DNA of 64,000 bases. Origin: DATMRS01 sp035566015 (GTDB lineage: Bacteria; Pseudomonadota; Alphaproteobacteria; Sphingomonadales; Sphingomonadaceae). The DNA is taken from the NCBI GenBank assembly GCA_035566015.1, contig DATMRS010000020.1, positions 186,001-250,000 of the forward strand, written 5' to 3'. A program made the position numbers and the translations under genes. Shown here one piece after another: positions 1-9,123 of the stretch. The first letter of the stretch is position 1; the number at the start of each line of letters is the position of its first letter. The notes beneath the pieces were generated by a model. The model had not been told where the DNA came from. It saw nothing but the letters and a program-made list of their open reading frames with translations, and ran no database searches.

Positions 1-1
1 C

Positions 2-433
2 GTCGGTACGCTGAGCATCGGCTATCTGATGGACCGGGTGCGCGCGACGACGCTCATTCCGCTTTATTATATCGGCCTCGCCGGCGCGCTGCTCGCGATG
101 GGCGCGGTGCCCTTCGACGCGCCCTTCTTCCTCGCCATCCTGATTTTCTGGAGCTTCGTGCAGACCGGCGGACAGGCGGGTCTCAACACCTTTATCACGC
201 AGGTCTATCCACCGCGCATGCGCAGCACCGCGCTCGGCTGGGCGGGTGGCGCGGGGCGGATCGGCGGCGTCATCTCGCCCGTCTTCGGCGGCCTCGCGAT
301 CGCGCAGCACCTCTCGCTGCAGGCGACGCTCGCCTTTGCCGCCGCGCCGCCGCTGATCGTGGCGATCCTCGTCTTCCTGCTCGGCCGCGTCGATATGGCG
401 CGCAAGTCGCTGGTGCCCGCGACGGCGGCATAG
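2..433 (+). CDS. MFS aromatic-acid carrier, C-terminal part (5' end outside window)
   Basis: The frame is open from the left edge and ends at TAG 431-433, giving about 143 residues of C-terminal half. Four hydrophobic segments are visible, separated by a short basic loop (YPPRMRSTALGWAGGAGRIG) typical of the second half of major facilitator carriers; the GWAGGAGRIGG pattern resembles AAHS-family aromatic-acid:H+ symporters such as PcaK. The product would be an inner-membrane transporter. Nearby pobA and pobR make 4-hydroxybenzoate or a related aromatic acid a plausible substrate, but that rests on context only. The gene is cut by the window edge, not degraded. Confidence 0.8.
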   Translation, partial: VGTLSIGYLMDRVRATTLIPLYYIGLAGALLAMGAVPFDAPFFLAILIFWSFVQTGGQAGLNTFITQVYPPRMRSTALGWAGGAGRIGGVISPVFGGLAIAQHLSLQATLAFAAAPPLIVAILVFLLGRVDMARKSLVPATAA

Positions 434-436
434 TCG

Positions 437-826
437 ATGATCGCGGGCACCCGCCTTTGGTTCGAAGCCTATCTCGCCGCGTTCAATCGCGGCGACTTCG
501 ATGCGTTCGGCGCTTATTATGCCGACGATATCCACTTCTTCGGGCGGGCGGCGCAATGCGTCGGGCGCGACAGCGTGCTCGATTTCTATCGCGGGGTGCG
601 ACGTCGCCTCGAAGAGCGCGTCGATCTCCTCACCTTCGTCGGCTCGGCCGGGCATATCGCCGCCGAGATACGGACGACGCTGCGCGCCCAGGCGGACTGG
701 CCCGATTTCCCGACCGGGCCGCTCCGCGCGGGCGAGCAGCGGCAAAGCATCAACTTCGTCTTCTACGATATAGGCGACGGCCGCTTCACGCGCATCCGAT
801 CCGCCTTGTTCGCCCGGCCGGGATAG
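437..826 (+). CDS. SnoaL-like / NTF2-fold protein
   Basis: A 129-residue cytosolic protein starting three bases after the MFS stop, so probably co-transcribed with it. The N-terminal pattern (WFEAYLAAFNRGDFDAFGAYYADD) and the later 'INFVFYDIGDGRFTRIRSA' are typical of the SnoaL/NTF2-like cone fold used by small isomerases, hydrolases and binding proteins. No signal peptide or membrane segment is present. The fold is recognisable but the reaction is not. Its place between an aromatic-acid carrier and pobA suggests an accessory role in aromatic metabolism, which is inference. Confidence 0.7.
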   Translation: MIAGTRLWFEAYLAAFNRGDFDAFGAYYADDIHFFGRAAQCVGRDSVLDFYRGVRRRLEERVDLLTFVGSAGHIAAEIRTTLRAQADWPDFPTGPLRAGEQRQSINFVFYDIGDGRFTRIRSALFARPG

Positions 827-831
827 GCCGC

Positions 832-2328
832 CTACCCCTCACCCATGCCTTCGGCGGGCAGCGGCGCGGCGCCGGCGCGGACCTTTTCCTCGATACGGCG
901 GCCAACATCGGCGTCGACATTCTTCCAATAGTCGAACGCGCGGCTCAGCACCGGTTCGCGCACGCCGCCCAGCAGGCTGCCGGCTACCTGATCGACCAGC
1001 TTCGTGCGCTGCGCATCGTCGAACACCTTGCGCACCAGCGTGCCCGGTTGCGAGAAATCGTCGTCCTCGGCCCGCAGCGTATAGGCGGCGCGGACCATCG
1101 GGCCATCGGCCTCCCACCCGTCCGGCATCGGCCCCGTCTCGTCGGACCAGCTTCGCCCGCCGCTGTTCGTCGCATAGACGGGTGCGGCGCCGCTGTGATG
1201 ATAGGCCATCTGCCCGTCGAACATATAGGTGTTCACCGGCACCTTCGGCTGATTGACCGGAAGCTGGTGGAAATTGGCGCCGATGCGATTGCGCTGTGCA
1301 TCATTGTAGGCAAAGGCGCGGCCGAGCAGCATCTTGTCGGGCGACAGGCCGATGCCGGGCACAATATTGCCGGGCGAGAAGGCCGCCTGCTCGATCTCCG
1401 CGAAGAAATTCACCGGATTGCGGTTCAGCGTCATCGTGCCGACCTTGATTAACGGATAGTCGGCGTGCGGCCACGTCTTCGTCAGATCGAACGGATTGAT
1501 GCGATAGGTGATCGCCTCGGCATAGGGCATCACCTGCACCGACAGCGTCCAGCGCGGATGTTCGCCGCGCGCGATCGCGTCGAACAGGTCGCGGCGATGG
1601 AAATCGGCGTCCGCGCCCGCCATCAGCATGGCTTCCTCGTTGCTGAAGAATTCCATGCCCTGCTGGGTGTGGAAATGATATTTCACCCAGAATTTCTCGC
1701 CGGCGGCATTGATCCACATATAGGTGTGCGATCCATAGCCGTTCATGTGCCGCCAGGTGCGCGGCAACCCGCGCTCGCCCATCACATAAGTCACCTGATG
1801 CGCGGACTCGGGATTGTTGGTCCAGAAATCCCACTGCATGTGATTGTCGCGCAATCCCGAGTCGGGCAGCCTTTTCTGGCTGCGGATGAAGTGCGGGAAC
1901 TTCATCGGGTCGCGCACGAAAAAGACCGGCGTGTTGTTGCCGACCAGATCGTAATTGCCCTCGTCGGTATAGAATTTCAGGCTGAACCCGCGCACGTCGC
2001 GCCACGTATCGGGGCTGCCCTGCTCGCCCGCCACGGTCGAGAAGCGCGCGAGCATGTCGGTCTTCGCGCCCTGCCGGAACAGCGCGGCGCAGGTATAGGC
2101 CGACACGTCCTCGCTCGTCTCCAAAACGCCGAACGCGCCGGAGCCCTTGGCATGCGGCTGGCGCTCGGGAACCTTCTCCCGATTGAAATGCGCCATCTGC
2201 TCAAGGAAATGCACGTCGTGCAGCACGATCGGACCATCCGGCCCGATCGTCAGCGAGTTGCGATCGCTCGGCGCAGGCGCCCCCGCGCCCGTGGTGGAAC
2301 CGATCTTTCCGTCAGCCGATCCGGTCAT
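832..2328 (-). CDS. katA: monofunctional heme catalase
   Basis: Decomposes hydrogen peroxide to water and oxygen in the cytoplasm. The 498-residue length fits small-subunit catalases. Visible family marks are the distal heme His in ERQPHAKGSGAFG (His59), the Asn-containing VGNNTPVFFVRD near residue 130, and the proximal heme ligand signature RAFAYNDAQRNRIG near residue 340 with its Tyr. I chose ATG at 2328 because a GGAGAGGAG ribosome site lies 8 bases upstream; a GTG at 2337 sits directly on that site. It lies downstream of pobA on the same strand, so peroxide from uncoupled flavin hydroxylation is a conceivable reason for the pairing. The symbol is by family only. Confidence 0.93.
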   Translation of the reverse strand: MTGSADGKIGSTTGAGAPAPSDRNSLTIGPDGPIVLHDVHFLEQMAHFNREKVPERQPHAKGSGAFGVLETSEDVSAYTCAALFRQGAKTDMLARFSTVAGEQGSPDTWRDVRGFSLKFYTDEGNYDLVGNNTPVFFVRDPMKFPHFIRSQKRLPDSGLRDNHMQWDFWTNNPESAHQVTYVMGERGLPRTWRHMNGYGSHTYMWINAAGEKFWVKYHFHTQQGMEFFSNEEAMLMAGADADFHRRDLFDAIARGEHPRWTLSVQVMPYAEAITYRINPFDLTKTWPHADYPLIKVGTMTLNRNPVNFFAEIEQAAFSPGNIVPGIGLSPDKMLLGRAFAYNDAQRNRIGANFHQLPVNQPKVPVNTYMFDGQMAYHHSGAAPVYATNSGGRSWSDETGPMPDGWEADGPMVRAAYTLRAEDDDFSQPGTLVRKVFDDAQRTKLVDQVAGSLLGGVREPVLSRAFDYWKNVDADVGRRIEEKVRAGAAPLPAEGMGEG

Positions 2329-2399
2329 CTGCGTCACTCCTCTCCAGGACAGGACGGAGCGAGGCTATCCCTCGGGCAGCAGGGTTGCAAACGGTTGGT

Positions 2400-3575
2400 C
2401 TACAACGGCAGCCCGACATAATTTTCGGCGATCGCGGTGCGCATCGCCTCGCTCGACGCGATATAGTCCAGTTCGGCGAGTTGCATCCGCCGCTCGAACG
2501 GGCCGTCTTCGGGGAAGCGGTGCATCAGCTTGGTGAGATACCAGCTGAACCGCTCCGCCTTCCACACGCGCGCGAGCGCCTTCGCCGAATAGCCCGCGAG
2601 CGCATCGCCGTCGCGCCGACGATACCAGGCGATCAGCGCGTCGGAGAGATAGGCGACGTCGGACGCGGCGAGGTTCAGCCCCTTGGCGCCGGTGGGCGGA
2701 ACGATATGCGCCGAATCGCCCGCCAGAAACAGCCGGCCATGCTGCATCGGCTCGAACACGTAGGAGCGCAGCGGCGCGATCGACTTGCTGATCGACGGGC
2801 CGCGCGTGAGGTGCGCCGCCGCCTCCGGCCCGAGCCGGATCGACACTTCGTCCCAGAAACGCTCGTCGGGCCAATCCTCCAGCTTCTCGTCGAGCGGCAC
2901 CTGCACATAATAGCGGCTGCGCGTCTGCGAACGCATCGAGGCGAGCGCGAAGCCGCGTTCGTGATTGGCGTAGATCAGCTCGTGGTTGCAGGGCGGCACG
3001 TCGGCCAGCACGCCGAGCCAGCCGAACGGATAGCCCCGCTCGTAGCTGCGCGCGACGCTGGCGGGGATCGCCGCGCGCGACGGCCCGTGGAAACCGTCGC
3101 AGCCGACGATGAAATCGGCCTCGATGCGGTGCGCGGCGCCGTCGCGGCTGTAGGTGATCGAGGGCGTCTCGCCCTCTATGTCGTGCAGCGCGACGTCGGC
3201 GGCCTGCCAGACGATATCGAGTCCCCGCCCGGGCGCGGCCTCGATCATGTCATGCGTCAGCTCGGTCTGGCCGTAGACCATCACCTGCCGCCCCGTCAGG
3301 CGGGCGATATCGACACGGATCAGCCGTTCGCCATCGGCGAGGTTGAAGCCGTCATGCGGCAGCCCCTCCGCATCCTTGCGCGCGTTGAGGCCGAGCCGGT
3401 CGAGCAGGTCGGTGGTGGTGCGTTCCAGCACGCCCGCGCGGATCCGGCTCTCGACATGCGCGCGCGTCTGCCGCTCGACGATGACGCACTTGATCCCCTC
3501 CTGCCGGAGAAGATGCCCGAGCAGCAGCCCCGCCGGCCCCGAACCGATGATCGCCACCTCAACCCGCCTTGCCAT
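2400..3575 (-). CDS. pobA: 4-hydroxybenzoate 3-monooxygenase
   Basis: FAD-dependent, NADPH-using flavoprotein hydroxylase converting 4-hydroxybenzoate to protocatechuate. At 391 residues it matches PobA length. Seen in order: N-terminal dinucleotide motif GSGPAG (residues 11-16), the substrate/FAD region VESRIRAGVLE, the GCDGFHGPSR motif around residue 160, and the second FAD motif GDSAHIVPPTGAKGLNLAASD around residue 286. Start ATG 3575 has a GAGGG site upstream. It is divergent from the AraC regulator at 3661, the usual arrangement for pobR control by 4-hydroxybenzoate. No protocatechuate ring-cleavage genes are in the window. Confidence 0.95.
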   Translation of the reverse strand: MARRVEVAIIGSGPAGLLLGHLLRQEGIKCVIVERQTRAHVESRIRAGVLERTTTDLLDRLGLNARKDAEGLPHDGFNLADGERLIRVDIARLTGRQVMVYGQTELTHDMIEAAPGRGLDIVWQAADVALHDIEGETPSITYSRDGAAHRIEADFIVGCDGFHGPSRAAIPASVARSYERGYPFGWLGVLADVPPCNHELIYANHERGFALASMRSQTRSRYYVQVPLDEKLEDWPDERFWDEVSIRLGPEAAAHLTRGPSISKSIAPLRSYVFEPMQHGRLFLAGDSAHIVPPTGAKGLNLAASDVAYLSDALIAWYRRRDGDALAGYSAKALARVWKAERFSWYLTKLMHRFPEDGPFERRMQLAELDYIASSEAMRTAIAENYVGLPL

Positions 3576-3660
3576 GACGAAATCCCTCAGCCGTCCCCTG
3601 ATCGTTCGTACAATCTAGGGCCGCCCCCTCGCGGGCTGAATGGACAGAGGCGACATCGCA
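3576..3660. promoter_or_regulatory. pobA-pobR divergent intergenic region
   Basis: This 85-base gap separates the divergently read pobA and pobR-like genes and must hold both promoters. I see no clean -35/-10 pair or strong palindrome. AraC-type PobR activators usually bind here, by analogy with other pob loci. Confidence 0.5.
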
Positions 3661-4581
3661 ATGGTACTTTTCGGACAGAAACCCCGTTCGGAGCCGCCGG
3701 TGCACGCAAAGCGCATTCCCTTCTATTCGCTCTACGGCGAAGGCGAGGGCGCGACCGATCCCGGCTTCGCCCATATCGAGACGATCCCCAGCCGCAGCCA
3801 TCTGCACAATTGGACGATCGCGCCGCACAGCCATCCGCTGCTGTTGCAGATCCTGCTGCTGCGCCGATCGCTGGCCGAGGTGACGATCGACGGCGAGACG
3901 ATCCGCATCGCCGGTCCCGCCGCCATCTCGGTGCCGCCCGGCTTCACCCACGGCTTCCGCTTCGATCCGCAGGTGAAGGGCGACGTGCTCAGCGTCTGCC
4001 CCGCCTTGCTCGCCTCGCGCGGCGAAACCGATGCCGAGGCCGAGGCGCTGACCCGCACGCTGCACGAATGGCCCGCGATCCTGCCGCTCGATCCCGAAAG
4101 CGCGGGGGCGGCAGCGATGCTGGCGAGGCAGCTCAGCCGCGAATGTGCCGAACGGCGAGCCGGCGGCACCGCGATGGCGATGTGGATCGTCCGCTCGCTC
4201 CTCCTCCTGCTCGCCCGGCGGCATGCCGAGCTGGAACTGGAGAAGCATCCGTCGAGCAGCCGGACGATCCCCTTCGCCCGCTTCCGCGCGCTGGTCGAGC
4301 GGCATTTCCGCGAGCAGCATGGCCTGGGCTTCTACGCCGCCGAACTGGGGCTGACCGAACGCAGCCTCAATCGCCTCGCGACGCGCGGCACCGGGCGCAG
4401 CGCCAAGGCCTATCTCACCGAACGGCTGGTGCTCGAGGCGCGCCGCCAGCTCGCCTACACCACCTTCCCCGTCGCCACGATCGCCTATGAACTGGGCTTC
4501 GACGACCCTTCCTATTTTTCCCGCTTCTATCGAAAGGCGACGGGGCGGCTGCCCAGCGAGGATCGGTCAGCCGCGCCTTAG
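3661..4581 (+). CDS. pobR: AraC-family activator, PobR type
   Basis: A 306-residue regulator with an N-terminal cupin-like effector domain (HAKRIPFYSLYGEG near the start; HSHPLLLQILLL; GFTHGFRFDP) and a C-terminal AraC double helix-turn-helix from about residue 210, where 'TYFPVATIAYELGFDD'-type sequence (here TTFPVATIAYELGFDDPSYF) is the second helix-turn-helix. It is divergent from pobA, as expected for a 4-hydroxybenzoate-responsive activator of the AraC PobR group. ATG 3661 has AGAGGCG eight bases upstream; an in-frame ATG at 3640 would add seven residues but lacks a ribosome site. Effector identity is by family and context. Confidence 0.88.
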   Translation: MVLFGQKPRSEPPVHAKRIPFYSLYGEGEGATDPGFAHIETIPSRSHLHNWTIAPHSHPLLLQILLLRRSLAEVTIDGETIRIAGPAAISVPPGFTHGFRFDPQVKGDVLSVCPALLASRGETDAEAEALTRTLHEWPAILPLDPESAGAAAMLARQLSRECAERRAGGTAMAMWIVRSLLLLLARRHAELELEKHPSSSRTIPFARFRALVERHFREQHGLGFYAAELGLTERSLNRLATRGTGRSAKAYLTERLVLEARRQLAYTTFPVATIAYELGFDDPSYFSRFYRKATGRLPSEDRSAAP

Positions 4582-4591
4582 AGGCCGCCCC

Positions 4592-4623
4592 CCGACGAAA
4601 GTCGGGGCCCATGGACTCGGCTA
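4592..4623. repeat. partial copy of the GAAAGTCGG/CATGGACTCGGCT palindrome family
   Basis: CCGACGAAAGTCGG followed by GGCCCATGGACTCGGCT. The same core recurs at 35951-36044 and, diverged, at 17565-17660 and 45267-45360. Only one arm is present here, between the pobR-like gene and the DUF763 gene, where the two genes converge. Confidence 0.7.
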
Positions 4624-4683
4624 CCCCCCAAATTCTTCCGTCAGAGAAGGTTTCGGCACGCAGGTCGGTAGCGACCCGCCGCG

Positions 4684-5937
4684 TCAAGCGCCGACCGCCT
4701 CCACCGGCGGCGGCTCATCGCCAAAGACGCTGCGGCCGCCATAGCCATGCGAGCGGCGGCGCTCCTCCTCGACATGGGCTTCGAACGACGGGCCGGTCAC
4801 GCGCCCTTCAAGCGCGCGCGCCTGGCGGTCGAGCCGCCGGATCGCCTCCAGCCGCTCGTCATTCCCGAGACGGGCGTTGGTGACCGCCGATTTCAGCACC
4901 GCGATCGTCTGGTCGTACACCTTGAGCGGTACCGGATAGGGATGGCGATCCTTGCCGCCATGGGCGAGCGAGAAGCGCGCGGGATCGGCGAAGCGGCAGG
5001 GCGCGCCGTGCACGACCTCCGCCACCATCGCCAGCGACCGCACCGTCCGCGCACCGACGCCGGGCACGAGCAGCAGTTCCGGAAAGTCGGCCGGCCCCCG
5101 TTCCGCCGCTGCCGCGAGCGTGCCGTGCAGGCGGCGCAGCATGACATCCTTGGGGCGGACGTCATGATGATCGGGCATCGCCAGATGCGGCAGCGACGGC
5201 TGCGTATCGATCGCGGCTGGCCGCCCGGCACGCTCGATCGCCGCCCATTCGCGGACGATGCGATCCGGCCCCAGCGCGCCGAGCAGATCGAGTTGCCCCT
5301 TGCGCGAGGCGGCGGCGCGCCGATCGGCCAGGTTGACGATCTCGCCCCGCTCCCGGCCTTCGATCGCGCTGTGCGGCGCGTCGACGAAGCTCGTCAGTCC
5401 CTCGGACAGCCAATGGTAACGCCGCGCCTGCCGACTGTCGCCGTTCATGCCCTGCTGGATCACGACCCAGCCGCCATCATCGGCGACGATGAAGCCATGG
5501 AGATAGAGATCGAACCCGTCCTGCACGGCGGCGCTGTCCACCTTCGCGACGAGCCGGCTCGTCCGCCCCAGCGCGTCGCCGTCGAGCCCCAGCCGGTCGC
5601 CAAGCGCGAGAAGCTCGCCCGGCGTCGCGCGCGAGTGGCGGCCGCGCCCGCCACAGACATGGAGGCCCAGTTCGCCCGACAGCGGCGCGAGGCCCCGCTT
5701 CAATGCACCGATCACGCTGGTGGTGATGCCCGAGGAATGCCAGTCCATCCCCATCACCGCCCCGAACGACTGGAACCAGAAGGGATGCGCCAGTCGCCGC
5801 AGAAACTCGTCGCGCCCATAATGATGGACGATCGCCTCGGCGATCACCGCGCCGAGCCGCGTCATCCGCTGGCCCAGCCATGCGGGCACGCGGCCGCCAT
5901 GAAGCGGCAGATCCGCGCTGCCGGCCCGCCTCGCCAC
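4684..5937 (-). CDS. DUF763 domain protein
   Basis: A 417-residue protein whose N-terminus (ARRAGSADLPLHGGRVPAWL) is the hallmark opening of the DUF763 family; HLHVCGGRGRHSRATPGE-like and VDSAAVQDGFDLYLHGF segments and a C-terminal DQTIAVLKSAV region also match. Some members are annotated as possible nucleases or DNA-repair proteins because a helix-hairpin-helix-like LLVPGVGARTVRSLA occurs (here about residues 275-290), but no reaction is established. Start: GTG 5937 has GGGAG six bases upstream; GTG 5943 lies directly on that site. It stands alone on the minus strand, converging with pobR. No signal peptide. Confidence 0.85.
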   Translation of the reverse strand: MARRAGSADLPLHGGRVPAWLGQRMTRLGAVIAEAIVHHYGRDEFLRRLAHPFWFQSFGAVMGMDWHSSGITTSVIGALKRGLAPLSGELGLHVCGGRGRHSRATPGELLALGDRLGLDGDALGRTSRLVAKVDSAAVQDGFDLYLHGFIVADDGGWVVIQQGMNGDSRQARRYHWLSEGLTSFVDAPHSAIEGRERGEIVNLADRRAAASRKGQLDLLGALGPDRIVREWAAIERAGRPAAIDTQPSLPHLAMPDHHDVRPKDVMLRRLHGTLAAAAERGPADFPELLLVPGVGARTVRSLAMVAEVVHGAPCRFADPARFSLAHGGKDRHPYPVPLKVYDQTIAVLKSAVTNARLGNDERLEAIRRLDRQARALEGRVTGPSFEAHVEEERRRSHGYGGRSVFGDEPPPVEAVGA

Positions 5938-6015
5938 ATGCACCTCCCGGTTGGAACAGAGCGCGAACCTAGCAGGCCGCCAGGCCGAACGCCACGCGAA
6001 ACGCGCGGGCGGTAC

Positions 6016-6354
6016 TCAATCGGGCGTGGCGTCGCAGGCGGTTATCGTTTCGTAAGGAACTTCGGGCCGCTGATCGACCGTGTAGCGCACCGTGCGGCAA
6101 CCGTGCGCGCCGGTATCGGCGCTCGGCACCGCATAGCCGCTCAGCCCACTATCCTGCCAGCGCTGCGTCTGGCCGGTGCGGAGCGCACGATGGATCGCGT
6201 CCTTCACCGCGCTCGATTGCAGCGGCGCGAAGGTCGCGGGATCGGCCGCCGCCGGTGTGGCGGGCGCCGGGGCGTCGGGCGGGCTGTCCTTCGCCGCCTG
6301 CTTCGAACAGGCGGCAAGCGCGAGCATGAAGGAAAGGGCCAGCCGCTTATTCAT
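6016..6354 (-). CDS. small lipoprotein, unknown function
   Basis: A 112-residue protein beginning MNKRLALSFMLALAACSKQ: a short basic start, a hydrophobic stretch and an LAAC lipobox, so a signal-peptidase-II lipoprotein. The mature part starts with an Ala/Pro linker and ends with a small domain holding two more cysteines (HGCRTVRY, TACDATPD) that could form a disulfide. ATG 6354 overlaps the stop of the upstream DHA2 exporter gene (TAA 6349-6347) by eight bases, so the two are probably translationally coupled. No family recognised. Confidence 0.75.
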   Translation of the reverse strand: MNKRLALSFMLALAACSKQAAKDSPPDAPAPATPAAADPATFAPLQSSAVKDAIHRALRTGQTQRWQDSGLSGYAVPSADTGAHGCRTVRYTVDQRPEVPYETITACDATPD

Positions 6355-7789
6355 CCATCCTCTCCGCCCGATCGACGACATGCCCGCTCGCCTCCGCGCC
6401 TGCGTGCGGCGACAGGCGCATCAGCGAGAAGACGGCGGCCAGCCCGATCGCGCCCATCGCGAACAGCGCCAGACGGAAATCGCCGACCGTCGCCTCGCCC
6501 GTGCCGCCGCTCAGCCATGGTCCGATATGGAGCAGCAAAGCCGAAAGCGAAACCGCGACCGCGTTCGAAACCTGCTGGGCGATGTTCACCACGACATTGG
6601 CCGATCCAAGGTCGCGCTCTTCCAGCTCGCTGAAGGCCAGCGTGCTGATGCCGGTGAACAGCAGCGATCGCGCCATGCCGCTGATGACAAGCACCGCCAG
6701 CATCAGCGTGACCGACGTCGCAGGCCCGAACGCGCCGCAAGCGAACACCGTCAGCGCGCCGATCAACGCCGTCACCACCAGCACCGCGCGGAAGCCGTAA
6801 CGGCGGAAGCTGCCGCCCGCCACCGGCTTGAACAGAAGATCGCCGCCATTGAGCGCGATCAGCATCGAGCCCGCGGCCAGCGCGTTCATGCCGAGCCCAA
6901 GCTGGAAGAAAAGCGGCAGCAGGAAAGGCAGCGCCCGCAACGGCAAGCGCGCCAGCGCGCCGCCGCCGACCGTGACGAGACGGAAGGTGGCGTCATGCAA
7001 CGCGTCGAGCGGCACGATCGCGTGCGGATGGCCGCTGAGGTGACGCAGCGAAAAGAAGGAGGCGACGACACCTCCCGCCAGCAGCGCGACACCCAAGGCC
7101 ATGCCCCCCGGTGCGGCGAGCTGGTCGAGGCCCGCGAGCAGACCGAGCAGCGCGCCGCTCAGCAACAGCAGGCCGATCAGGTCCAGCGGCCGCTGCTCGG
7201 CCTCGCGCAGGTCGGGGATCATCCGCCAGATGCACAGCATCGCGACCACCGCGATCGGCACGTTGAGCAGGAATATCCACGGCCAGCTCATATAGGTGAC
7301 GATGAAGCCGCCAAGCGGCGGGCCGAAGGTGGGCGCGAGCAGCATCGGCATCGTCGAGATCGTCATCGCCGCCACCAGTTCGCTCTTCGGCGTCGTGCGC
7401 AGCAGGACGAGGCGGCCCACCGGCGTCATCAGCGACGCCCCCGCTCCCTGGATCACCCGCGCGCCGATGAAGGCCCAATAGCTGGTGCTCGCCGCGCAGA
7501 GCACCGAGGCGCCGGTGAAGATCGCGATCGCGATCAGGAAGACGTTGCGCGCGCCGAACCGCTCGGCAATCCAGCCGCTCGCCGGCAACAGCGCGACGAG
7601 CGCCATCAGATAGATGGTGATGCTGAGGCTGAGGCGGATCGGCGACACCCCGAAATCGGCGCCGATATCGGGCAGCGCCGTTGCCAGCACCGCGCCGTCG
7701 AGCTGCGACATGAACATCGTGCTTGCGACGATGAGCGCGACGGTCCGTACCTTGGGGGGCGGGGTGTCGATACTCTGCTCCTTTGCCAC
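6347..7789 (-). CDS. DHA2-type MFS multidrug exporter
   Basis: A 480-residue inner-membrane protein of the 14-helix EmrB/QacA group: conserved start 'STMFMSQLDGAVLATALPDI', motif A-like loop GWIAERFGARNVF, GARVIQGAGASLMTP and the antiporter motif C-like LAPTFGPPLGGFIV. Expected role is proton-driven efflux of hydrophobic compounds. No membrane-fusion partner is adjacent, but a small lipoprotein is coupled to its 3' end. GTG 7789 is the only reasonable start; no strong ribosome site is visible. The gene is divergent from the GGDEF gene at 7882. Confidence 0.9.
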   Translation of the reverse strand: MAKEQSIDTPPPKVRTVALIVASTMFMSQLDGAVLATALPDIGADFGVSPIRLSLSITIYLMALVALLPASGWIAERFGARNVFLIAIAIFTGASVLCAASTSYWAFIGARVIQGAGASLMTPVGRLVLLRTTPKSELVAAMTISTMPMLLAPTFGPPLGGFIVTYMSWPWIFLLNVPIAVVAMLCIWRMIPDLREAEQRPLDLIGLLLLSGALLGLLAGLDQLAAPGGMALGVALLAGGVVASFFSLRHLSGHPHAIVPLDALHDATFRLVTVGGGALARLPLRALPFLLPLFFQLGLGMNALAAGSMLIALNGGDLLFKPVAGGSFRRYGFRAVLVVTALIGALTVFACGAFGPATSVTLMLAVLVISGMARSLLFTGISTLAFSELEERDLGSANVVVNIAQQVSNAVAVSLSALLLHIGPWLSGGTGEATVGDFRLALFAMGAIGLAAVFSLMRLSPHAGAEASGHVVDRAERMDE

Positions 7790-7881
7790 GGGCGCGCCGT
7801 ACCGCGCGAAGGCTGGCAGGAACAGGGGGCAGACCGTATCGACCGGGGAACATTAAAAGTTCATTAGGACCTTTGCCCGAA

Positions 7882-9120
7882 ATGCCGGCAAGCCCATGCG
7901 CGGGCAATCCGCCTAACCGAGACTGGACGCCGGTGACCACCCAGACCATGGCCTTCACTCCCCCCCGCGGGCGCGTGGCGGGATGGCTGCTCAAGGCCGA
8001 CGCCGACGTGCCGGCCAATCTGCGGAGCGCGCTCGTCGAAAGCCTGTACGGCACGCTTCCGATCTTCGCGGGGGGCGTGATCAACACGATCGCGGTGGCG
8101 CTGCTGATCTGGCAACGCCATCCCTCTCGCGCCTTTGCGCTCTGGGTGGCGGTGGAGATTGCCTGCTGCCTGGTGCGGCTGGCGGTGCTGGTCCGCGATC
8201 GGCGCGCGGCGGCGCGCGGCGGCAGGACCGCGACCGATCTCTATATCGCGCTCGGCGTGCTGTGGGCGGCGAGCGTCGGCTATGGCTCGTTCATCAGCGT
8301 GCTGAGCGGCGACTGGGTGGCCGCGACGCTCGCCTGTCTCTCGGCCGCCGCGATGGTGGGCGGCATCGCCTTCCGCAACTTCGCCGCGCCGCGCCTCGTC
8401 GCGGTGATGATCCTGCTCAGCCTCGGCCCCTGCGCCGTCGCGGCGGTATTGTCGGGTCAGAAGACGCTGCTGATCGTCGCGCTGCAGATACCCGCCTATC
8501 TCGTCAGCATGACGATCGCCGCTTTCCGGCTGAACCGCATGCTGGTCGCGACGATGCGCGCCGAAGCGGACAACCGCCACCGCGCGCGCCATGACGACCT
8601 GACCGGCTTGCTCAACCGGACGGGCCTGCAACAACAGTTCGAGGCGATGCAGGCGACTTCGGGTCCCTGCGCGCTGCTCTATCTCGATCTGGACGGCTTC
8701 AAGGGGGTCAACGACCGCTATGGCCATGCGGCAGGCGACGAGTTGCTGAAAAACGTCGCCGGCAGCCTGCGTGCGATTGTCGGGCCGAAGGACAGCATCG
8801 CGCGGATCGGGGGTGACGAGTTCATCATCCTGTCGCCCTGCAACCGCAATGCCGCCTTGCGGCTCGGTCAGACGATCGCCTCGACGATCGGACGGCAAAG
8901 CTGCGCACCGGGGCAGCAGTCACAAAGCGTCGGCGTCAGCGTCGGCATCGCCGCATGCGAGCAGGGATCGACCGATCTTCATGCGCTGATGGGGCGCGCC
9001 GATGCCGCCCTCTATCGCGCCAAGGCGAACCGCGCGGGCTGTCTCCTCGAAAGCGAGCCGGGCAGGCTCGCCCCGCTGGCCTCTTGCGTGACGCCCTTGC
9101 CGCGCGCGCGCGCCTCCTGA
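7882..9120 (+). CDS. membrane-bound diguanylate cyclase (GGDEF)
   Basis: Makes cyclic-di-GMP from two GTP. About six hydrophobic segments (roughly residues 35-215) form a membrane sensor without a recognised domain name; the C-terminal half is a GGDEF domain: RHDDLTGLLNRTGLQQQ, LYLDLDGFKGVNDRYGH and an intact catalytic RIGGDEF. A clear RxxD product-inhibition site five residues upstream of the motif is not obvious (the preceding sequence is VGPKDSIA). Start is uncertain: ATG 7882 (AGGA about 12 bases upstream), GTG 7933 and ATG 7948 are all in frame. It stands alone, divergent from the exporter gene. Confidence 0.9.
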   Translation: MPASPCAGNPPNRDWTPVTTQTMAFTPPRGRVAGWLLKADADVPANLRSALVESLYGTLPIFAGGVINTIAVALLIWQRHPSRAFALWVAVEIACCLVRLAVLVRDRRAAARGGRTATDLYIALGVLWAASVGYGSFISVLSGDWVAATLACLSAAAMVGGIAFRNFAAPRLVAVMILLSLGPCAVAAVLSGQKTLLIVALQIPAYLVSMTIAAFRLNRMLVATMRAEADNRHRARHDDLTGLLNRTGLQQQFEAMQATSGPCALLYLDLDGFKGVNDRYGHAAGDELLKNVAGSLRAIVGPKDSIARIGGDEFIILSPCNRNAALRLGQTIASTIGRQSCAPGQQSQSVGVSVGIAACEQGSTDLHALMGRADAALYRAKANRAGCLLESEPGRLAPLASCVTPLPRARAS

Positions 9121-9123
9121 AAT